A stretch of 64,000 nt of DNA from Corydoras sp. C115 (Eukaryota; Chordata; Actinopteri; Siluriformes; Callichthyidae): positions 1 to 64,000 of the forward strand of contig JAFMOC010000912.1 in the NCBI GenBank assembly GCA_019802505.1. The letters run 5' to 3'. Every line of letters begins with the position of its first letter. Position 1 is the first letter of the stretch. Position numbers and translations under genes: made by a program. Below, in pieces: positions 57,464 to 64,000 of the stretch. The notes under the pieces were generated by a model. The model worked only from the letters and a program-made list of their open reading frames with translations, was not told where the DNA came from and made no database searches.

Positions 57464-57544
57464 ATTCATGGCTATAGTCGGCGACTTCATCCTGTTAGAG
57501 CAGCAGGGATGAACGTATGGGATGAATATGGTCCGTTTAGATGA
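57464..57544 (+). promoter_or_regulatory. ticam1: TICAM1 5' leader with three short upstream ORFs
   Basis: The acceptor TTTTTTAATGCAG ends at 57463. Within the next 60 nt there are ATGs at 57468 (14 codons plus stop, ending 57512), 57509 (11 codons, overlapping the main start, ending 57544) and 57517 (two codons, ending 57525). The first uORF stop and second ATG share bases (ATGA). Such a cluster would be expected to restrain translation of the main frame at 57522. Confidence 0.6.
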
Positions 57545-59030
57545 CACTAGTATTACACCGGAGACGAAATGGCAGCGAGAACAGGACGGTGTCCCTCAGG
57601 ATACAGTTCCAGAATCAGCTGTAGTTAGGAAGCGCACTATGGGAGCCTCCATCCAGCCTGGCAGAGCGGATCCGTCCCTCATCGCACACGGCCCTCAAAC
57701 GCCGAGAGAAGCACCTAAGCGAGACAACAGCAACCCGTCCTCCCTCCGCACCATGCACTCCGCGTCGACCTGCACCACATACAACCTGGAAATCAGCTTG
57801 GACAAAGAATCGGGACCGCTGCCTTTGCGGTCACCCGCAGAGAGCCAAGATGTTCCCAATGAAAACCCAAATCCATCCCCCACCGTGAGCCTCCATTCTG
57901 AAAGCGAGACGCGGGACGCAGGTGTAACGGGTTCTTACAAAACTGTTATATTTAGGCGTTCTCAATCCAAAGAGGACTTGAAGGACTTTAAGTCGAATGA
58001 AAGTGAAGAGGAGCCTGAAAGTCCACAGATTGAACCTAAAGTGAGTCCAGACTCAGAACTGAAGCAAAACATTTTATCAAGCCCTGTAGATAACACGAAG
58101 CTGGAAGCCCAACCTTTCTCAATAGACAGCTCCTTTAAAGTTCCTCCCCCGCAGAACCCAAGCGCAGCGGACAGCCGGGATGGAGACCGTCAGTCTGTCC
58201 AAGAGGAGGAGGCGACGTTTTATGCCTTCGTAATCCTGCACGATCAGGAGGACAGCAACGAAGCTCAGAGACTCAAGACCAGGTTGGAGGCCATCTCCTC
58301 GACCACAGGAGCCACCTTCTCCGAGGACTTCATCGAACCCGGGCGCTCCACCTTCAGCTGCCTCGAGGACGCCATCGAGAACTCGGCCTACGTGATGCTC
58401 CTGCTGACGCCCAACTTTGACACCCACCTCAACGAGACCAGCACCGACTCGGCGCTCATGAACTCCATCGAGAAACCTCATAAATACAACACCGTCATCC
58501 CGTTAATACCGCGGACCAACGGGCCGAGCTGTGTCAAGATGCCCATGGTCCTGAAAACCAAAAATCCACTCGACGAAACCAAAGAGAGCAAGACTTTCAA
58601 GAATATGGTCCGGAAGGTTCTGGATCCCAAAAAGATCAAGAGACAGAAGGGGATGTGGAGCCAAGAACAAACGCTGAAGAGACTACAGGAAAGCCAGAAA
58701 CGTCTGCTGGAGGAGAATCGCATACAGAAGGAGACGAATCGGGAGGCCATGCGGGTCAGACAGTTGGAATATGAAAAATTCCTACTAATGTTTCAATCTC
58801 AGCTTCCATACCAACCCTGTCCACAACAAGCTATTTACAACCCAACACAGCTATACGGTCCAGGACCCGTCTCGCCAAATCTGATTGACGGCGTGTCCCA
58901 ACAACCATCCAGCATCAACATCCAGAACGCAAGTTATGTTGTGGTTGGGAATAATTCCACCATGATCGTCAAATGTACTGACGAGGACAACAGCGAATAT
59001 GAGGACAACTCGGAAAATGCAACACAATAG
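57522..59030 (+). CDS. ticam1: TICAM1 (TRIF), TIR-domain adaptor of Toll-like receptors, 502 aa, single coding exon
   Basis: TRIF couples endosomal and fish-specific TLRs to TBK1/IRF3, NF-kB and RHIM kinases. The TIR domain spans about residues 232-385: FYAFVILHDQED starts it, FSEDFIEPGRSTFSCLEDAI is the BB-loop region with P273, and YVMLLLTPNFD follows. NLEIS at 88-92 matches the pLxIS motif used by TRIF to recruit IRF3. A RHIM-like core VVVGNNSTM lies at 473-481. An acidic tail ends the protein. It is much shorter than human TRIF (712 aa): about 230 mostly disordered residues precede the TIR and I see no helical N-terminal autoinhibitory domain. The ATG at 57522 is the first long frame after an acceptor at 57463; an ATG at 57528 (residue 3) has the stronger Kozak context. 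Confidence 0.93.
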   Translation: MNMVRLDDTSITPETKWQREQDGVPQDTVPESAVVRKRTMGASIQPGRADPSLIAHGPQTPREAPKRDNSNPSSLRTMHSASTCTTYNLEISLDKESGPLPLRSPAESQDVPNENPNPSPTVSLHSESETRDAGVTGSYKTVIFRRSQSKEDLKDFKSNESEEEPESPQIEPKVSPDSELKQNILSSPVDNTKLEAQPFSIDSSFKVPPPQNPSAADSRDGDRQSVQEEEATFYAFVILHDQEDSNEAQRLKTRLEAISSTTGATFSEDFIEPGRSTFSCLEDAIENSAYVMLLLTPNFDTHLNETSTDSALMNSIEKPHKYNTVIPLIPRTNGPSCVKMPMVLKTKNPLDETKESKTFKNMVRKVLDPKKIKRQKGMWSQEQTLKRLQESQKRLLEENRIQKETNREAMRVRQLEYEKFLLMFQSQLPYQPCPQQAIYNPTQLYGPGPVSPNLIDGVSQQPSSINIQNASYVVVGNNSTMIVKCTDEDNSEYEDNSENATQ

Positions 59031-59129
59031 TATTAAATTGGTGCAATTATTAATATTTCTGGGTTTATTTAGGTGCAATTTTAGAATTATTTGGGGTAAA
59101 TCCTGTGGTTCTCGGATATTTTCTGTCCT

Positions 59130-59135
59130 AATAAA
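59130..59135 (+). terminator. ticam1: TICAM1 candidate poly(A) signal
   Basis: AATAAA lies 100 bp after the stop codon in AT-rich, non-repeat sequence followed by TGT-rich sequence. Confidence 0.5.
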
Positions 59136-59840
59136 TGAGCTTGTTCTTTACAGGGCACCGTACAGGTGTATTATAATGAAGACCTACCATTTATTTGAGG
59201 AATTTGTTTAAACCACTTATTCTGATCAGAATCATGGGTGGGGGAGGGGTTCAGGTGTTTGTTTCACATCTGACGATGTAATTGGCATCTTCAAGTCATT
59301 CCCTAACATCCAAGTTGACTGTGAGTAAACCCGTACAGGATTGGGGAGAACATACCAACTCCACCCTGTCCATCCCGACTGTAAAACGAGGCCAGGGCAC
59401 TAGATCGGATCATTATTATCCACCTCGCCCTGTCCTCAGCATCCTGCTCTGTCACCCCAACCACCTGCATGTCCTCCCTGAAGACAGCCTGTCCCACCAC
59501 CCAGTTTTTATCTGCATGTTTAAGTCTGTAATAGTTTATGTAGATGTTGTATTTTAAGCGAACACAGTTAGGGTTCTAGTTCCGGGTGAACGGTGATTAA
59601 TGCAGGGAACCAGGTTCATCATCATCTAATGTTTGCAATGCTGGATATGATGATTCAAATCATAAATATAAAAGAAATGGATTTATTACTTGTATGTTGA
59701 TTATTTTCCTTTCCATCGTGATGATGCCATTCTGTGGAGATGCTGTGGAGGATCAGGTTCAGGGATACAGGGATCATGGATGACCTTTGCCTTCAGTGAG
59801 AGTCCTGGTTCATAGTCCCTAGAAGTTCGTCTTTCTTTCA
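59136..59840. other. Intergenic unique sequence downstream of TICAM1
   Basis: Short frames only; TGATCAGAATCATGGG and GTCCTCAGCATCC are unremarkable. I see no gene. Confidence 0.55.
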
Positions 59841-60706
59841 GAATCAGGTTTATTTGTCACATGCGTAGATGTACATGGTCCAGCCAGCAGTGAAATTCTT
59901 TCCTGACCTCGCCACAGAAAGTTAAATTTGTTAATTTCATTCATTCATTTTCTAACGCTTTATCCTCTATTAGGGTCGCGGTGGGGTTCCCCATGCCCAT
60001 CCAGGGGAGAACATCTCGGGCGCTGGGCAGATACACCCAGGACAGGGGGGCAATCCATCGCTGGACACACACTCACTCACACAGACACACTCTATATGGG
60101 GCAATTTTGAGAATTCAATTGACTTGATCCATGTTTTTGGACTGTGGGAGGAAACCGGAGAACCCGGAGAAAACCCACACAGACACGGGGAGAACATGGA
60201 AACTCCACCCAGATGGGGATTCGAACCGGGAATCCCTAGCGCTGAGAGGCGAAAGTGCTAACCACTAAGCCACCGTGCTGCATAATTTGTTAATTTGTTA
60301 AGGATTAAAAAAAAGTAGAATAGAATAAAGATAAAAATAAAATAAAATGTAACTCTGAATTTACGCTGTGCAAATGCAATTATAAAAGTGTTTGTGCTTT
60401 TTTTGTGTGAATATTGCAGTGCAGGGTTACAAGTTATTTTAGACATGAAGGTGTTGTGGGTGGGATCATGTCCGTTTAGTCCTGGTTCAGGGTCCGAATC
60501 GCCGTTGGGAAGAAGCTCCTCCTCGTCCTCTCTGCGTTTGCCTTCGGGAGACGAAATCGCCGTCCTGATGGCAACAGAGTGAAGAGCTTGTTGTCAGGAT
60601 GACGGAAGTCTTCCACAGTCTTGTTGGCTTTGGACCAGCAGCGCCTCCTGTAGATGGTCTGGAGGTCTGGAAGTGCTACTTCGGTTGACGCCAACGGTGT
60701 GTCCAT
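59841..60706 (-). mobile_element. Non-LTR retrotransposon 3' fragment with ORF2 C-terminus
   Basis: Minus-strand frame 60706-60476 reads LPDLQTIYRRRCWSKANKTV, then LFTLLPSGRRFR and SFFPTAIRTLNQD before a stop. This tail (LLPSGRR-x-R, SFFP-x-A) ends the reverse-transcriptase ORF of several fish LINE families. The 3' UTR end is near 59841, with TTTATTTGTCACATGCG. A SINE is nested in the 3' UTR. I cannot name the clade. Confidence 0.65.
59938..60283 (-). mobile_element. Full-length SINE nested in a LINE fragment
   Basis: AATTTGTTAATTT is at 59925-59937 and 60284-60296 (13-bp target duplication). At 346 bp this is the best length standard for the family here. Confidence 0.94.
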
Positions 60707-60807
60707 TTACCAACTGGCCTCCATGCTGTCGATCTGAAGATTTAGGCTTTAAAGGTTCAACATGAACGTTTGATCAGCTCCCTTAAACCTCTCTGCTTTG
60801 TACTTTC

Positions 60808-61314
60808 CATCCATCCATTATCTTGCATTACATCCTATATTAGGGTTGTGGGGGGGGGTTCCCCATGCCCGCGGGGCTGGTCGGGAGCGTGCCGGCGGCG
60901 GCAGCGTGTCGTGCCGGTGGATGATCCGTGTGGGCTTCCTCTCCGCCTTCAGCTCCGTCTGTGCCCGAAACTGCAGAACAAAAGTATGAGGACATCCACG
61001 ATGCACCCCCTCCTGGGGGGGGGGGGTTCCCCATGCCCATCCAGGGGAGAACGTTTCGGGCGCTGGGCAGATACACCCAGGACAGGGGGGGCAATCTATC
61101 GCTGGGCACACACTCACTCACACAGACACACTATATGGGGCAATTTGGAGAACTCAATTGACCTTGATCCATGTTTTTGGACTGTGGGAGGAAAGCGGAG
61201 AACCCGGAGGAGACCCACGCGGACACGGGGAGGACATGGAAACTCCACCCAGATTGGGATTCGAACCGGGAATCCCTATCGCGGAGAGGAGAACATGCTA
61301 AACCACTAAGCCAA
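60808..61314 (-). mobile_element. SINE split by the 145-bp duplicated segment
   Basis: The tail and start of the C/G block are at 60808-60868. The rest of a complete copy (G run, core, head) is at 61014-61314. The GGGGTTCCCCATGCCC block appears on both sides of the break. Confidence 0.82.
60869..61013. repeat. 145-bp duplicated segment, copy 1 (between two SINE parts)
   Basis: Nearly identical to 62131-62276. It starts at CGGGGCTGGTCGGGAG and runs to CCCCCTCCTGG. SINE sequence (minus orientation) flanks it on both sides, with GGGGTTCCCCATGCCC on the left and the same block repeated on the right. Both strands have splice-like signals. Confidence 0.7.
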
Positions 61315-61363
61315 CTTTGTTTACAGTACGATAAAAATGAATTATACTGGATATGTTCCAAAT

Positions 61364-61713
61364 TGGCGGCACGGTGGCTTAGTGGTTTAGCATGTTCTCC
61401 TCTCAGCGCTAGGGATTCCCGGTTCGAATCCCCATCTGGGTGGAGTTTCCATGTTCTTCCCCGTGTCCGCGTGGGCTTCCTCCGGGTTCTCCGGTTTCCT
61501 CGCACAGTCCAAAAAACATGGATCAAGTCAATTGAGTTCTCCAAATTGCCCCATATAGAGTGTGTGTGTGTGTGTGTGTGCCCATCGATGGATTGGCGCC
61601 CTGTCCTGGGTCTATCTGCCCAGCGCCCGAGACGTTCTCCCCTGGATGGGCATGGGGAACCCCACCGCGATCCTAATAGAGGATAAAGCTGAAGATAATG
61701 AATGAATGAATAA
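61364..61713 (+). mobile_element. Full-length SINE
   Basis: Complete copy with intact boxes and (GAAT)n tail, 270 bp upstream of the candidate start codon at 61983. Confidence 0.9.
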
Positions 61714-61982
61714 ATTTAAATTTAAAAACGCACGAGGACCGGCGACGTCGGAACTCGTTTATAGTCGACGGTGAGTGTTTAATTTTATTGTTCGATCTTA
61801 AAAATCACAGCATGACCAAAATAATTTCCCTTTTTGCTGCTAAAGGGTTTAAATCTGAATTGTTTTAAATTTAATTTTATTTTTAATTCCGTTTTGAAGT
61901 CGGTAGCCACGCCCCACGCCCCCCCCCCCTCTCGTGTTGCGTCACAAGGTCATCGCTATCTCGTGCGGGCAACGCGGCAAAC

Positions 61983-62012
61983 ATGGCGGCCTCCTTGTGC
62001 CAGTCCTCTCGG
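61983..62012 (+). CDS. Possible first coding exon of an unidentified plus-strand gene (10 codons)
   Basis: ATGGCGGCC in the context AAAC is followed by an open 10-codon stretch (MAASLCQSSR) and a consensus donor CGG|GTGAGT. The AAACATGGCGGC core matches the YY1-type motif that often overlaps start codons of housekeeping and mitochondrial genes. The surroundings are CpG-rich and not SINE. I could not identify the protein and cannot place a second exon with confidence; sequence at 62215-62275 after a pyrimidine-rich acceptor-like site is one candidate. Confidence 0.4.
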
Positions 62013-62130
62013 GTGAGTTTTCGGTTCTAACGTCGCGGTCCTGCGGCGGGCCGGCGGCCGGTTCGGGAGCACAAGGTTCGGCTGGGATTCGGGTTCGCGG
62101 GGGGAGGGGGATTTCAGGGTCCTGAACGAC

Positions 62131-62276
62131 CCCGCGGGGCTGATCGGGAGCCGGCGGCGGCGGCGGCGTGTCGTGCCGGTGGATGATCCGTGTGGGCTTC
62201 CTCTCCGCGTTCAGCTCCGTCTGTCCCCGAAACTACAGAACAAAAGTATGAGGACATCCACGATGCACCCCCTCCC
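62131..62276. repeat. 145-bp duplicated segment, copy 2
   Basis: This copy is continuous with unique CpG-rich sequence downstream of the candidate exon at 61983, so it is probably the source copy. The few differences from copy 1 are scattered single bases. Confidence 0.7.
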
Positions 62277-62395
62277 GGGCTTCTATGACGTCATAATCCA
62301 AGTGGGGCGACTCCGGGGGTCAGTCAGCTATGTCAGTGGACCCTGTCCTGTGCACGGGGACACGGACGGTGGGACATTGAGGGCCATACTTCCCC

Positions 62396-64000
62396 AATCT
62401 GGGTGGAGTTTGCATGTCGTCCCCGTGGGTTTCCTCCGGGCTCTCCGCTTTACTCCCACAGTCCAAAAACATGGATCAAGGACAATTAAGTTCTCCAAAT
62501 TGCCCCAGATAGAGTGTGCGTGGGGCGTCCTGTCCTGGGTGTATCTGCCCAGCGCCCGAGACGTTCTCTCCTGGATGGACATTGGGAACCCCCCCCCCCC
62601 AAAAAAAAAGAACCCTAGTAGAGGATAAAGCGAAAGGTAATGGATGGATGTATACTGGGGCGGCACAATGGCTTAGTGGTTTGGCATGTTCTCCTCTCAG
62701 CGCTGGGTATTCCTGGAGTTTCCATGTCCTCCCCGTGTCCACGTGGGTTTCCTCCGGGTTCTCCGCTTTCCTCCCACAGTCCAAAAACATGGATAAGGGC
62801 AATTGAGTTCTTTAAATTGCCCCATATAGAGTGTGTGGGGCGTCCTGTCCTGGGTGTATCTGCCCAGCGCCCGAAACGTTCTCCCCTGGATGGGTATTGG
62901 GAACCCCCCCCCCCCCCCAAAACCCTAGTAGAGGATAAAGCAGAAGGTAATGGATGGATGTATACTGGGGCGGCACAATGGCTTAGTGGTTTGGCATGTT
63001 CTCCTCTCAGCACTTTGTATTCCCATTTCGGATCCCCATCTGGGTGCAGTTTCCATGTTCTCCCCGTGTCCGTGTGGGTTTCCTCCGGGTTCTCCGCTTT
63101 CCTCCCACCCGTCCAAAAAACATGGATCAAGGGCAATTGAGTTCTCCAAATTGCCCCAGATACAGTGTGTGTGGGGCGTCCTGTCCTGGGTGTATCTGCC
63201 CGGTGCCCGAAACGTTCTCCCCTGGATGGGCATGGAACAACTCCCCCCCCCCCCCCCCCTCCCCCCCGCGACCCTAATAGAGGATAAAGCGGAAGATAAT
63301 GGATGAATGTATACAAAGGGTGGCACGGTGGCTTAGTGATTGGCATGTTCTCCACTCAGTGCTAGGGATTCCCGGTTCGAATCCCAATCCGGGTGGAGTC
63401 TGCATGTCCTCCCCGTGTCCCTGTGGGTTTCCTCCGGGTTCTCCACTTTCCTCGCACAGTCCAAAAAACATGGATCAAGGGTGGCACGGTGGCTTAGTGC
63501 ATTCGGCATGTTTCTCCACTTCAGTGCTAGGGAATTCCCGGTTCGAATACCATATCCGGGTGGGCAATGTCCTCCCCGTGTCCCTGTGGGTTCTCCAAAT
63601 TGCACCCCAGATCAAGGGCAAGAGTGCGCCAATATTGCCCCAGTAGAGTGTGTGCGTGGGGCGTCCTGTCCTGGGTGTATCTGCCCGGTGCCCGAAATGT
63701 TCTCCCCTGGATGGGCATGAAGAACCCCCCCCCCCCCCCCGCGACCCTAATAGAGGATAAAGCGGAAGATAATGGATGAATGTATACAATGGGTGGCTTA
63801 GTGATTGGCATGTTCTCCACTCAGCGCTAGGGATTCCCGGTTCGAATCCCACTCCGGGTGGAGTTTCCATGTCCTCCCCGTGTCCGCGTGGGTTTCCTCC
63901 GGGTTCTCCGCTTTCCTCGCACAGTCCAAAAAACATGGATCAAGGGCAATTGAGTTCTCCAAATTGCCCCAAATGGAGTGTGGTTCGAATCCCAATCCGG
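62396..64000 (+). mobile_element. Tandem SINE array running off the right edge
   Basis: A headless unit (62396-62650) is followed by units starting at about 62659, 62967, 63317, 63479 and 63793. Spacers TGGATGTATACTGGGG (twice) and GGATGAATGTATACAA (twice) mark tandem duplication. The last two or three units share private changes (GTGATTGGCATGTTCTCCAC, TCGCACAGTCC), so they are the youngest duplicates. Confidence 0.88.

Overview
This window is vertebrate, and almost certainly teleost fish, nuclear DNA. It has long introns, microsatellites, a very abundant tRNA-derived SINE, DNA-transposon remnants and non-LTR tails of types common in fish. Three conserved vertebrate genes can be reconstructed exon by exon. 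KDM4B is on the minus strand, 3'-truncated by the left window edge, with 11 coding exons between 377 and 34879. UHRF1 is complete on the minus strand, with 16 coding exons between 42658 and 50101 encoding 780 aa. TICAM1/TRIF is on the plus strand in one coding exon, 57522-59030, 502 aa. From general knowledge, these genes have the same relative order and orientations on human chromosome 19p13.3, so the block is conserved synteny. A catfish or other otophysan is plausible, but the sequence alone does not settle the species.

Layout. 1-34.9 kb is KDM4B, coding for JmjN, JmjC and the zinc-binding catalytic core, then a charged linker; the PHD and Tudor exons lie beyond the left edge. Its introns are mostly repeats: SINE copies, a 3.6-kb pogo/Tigger-type element carrying about 42 copies of a 66-bp satellite, minisatellites of about 52, 24 and 22 bp, a palindromic repeat field and a 75-77-bp satellite. 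36.3-38.15 kb is a degenerate tandem array. 38.2-38.8 kb is the CpG-rich presumed KDM4B promoter. 41.6-52.6 kb is UHRF1 with its 3' UTR, compact exons and CpG-rich promoter. 53-57.4 kb is SINE-rich. 57.5-59.0 kb is TICAM1. 59-64 kb is a LINE fragment, nested and tandem SINEs, and a possible first coding exon of another plus-strand gene at 61983.

Functionally, KDM4B (histone H3K9 demethylase) and UHRF1 (reader of hemimethylated DNA and H3K9me, ubiquitin ligase that recruits DNMT1) are both chromatin regulators. Their two candidate promoters share one design: two CCAAT boxes in the same orientation exactly 32 bp apart plus a perfect E2F octamer. TICAM1 is an innate-immune adaptor that keeps a visible pLxIS motif, a TIR domain and a RHIM-like C-terminus.

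The most notable observations are the transposon that grew a satellite inside itself, the matching promoters, a SINE that abuts a KDM4B splice donor and adds a 42-nt G tract, a GC-AG intron in UHRF1, a Tyr-to-His change beside the KDM4B iron ligand, repeated identical headless SINE junctions, and a 145-bp duplicated segment lodged between two parts of a SINE. I found no convincing evidence for a wholly new gene system. Most long open frames here are by-products of tandem repeats whose length is a multiple of three.
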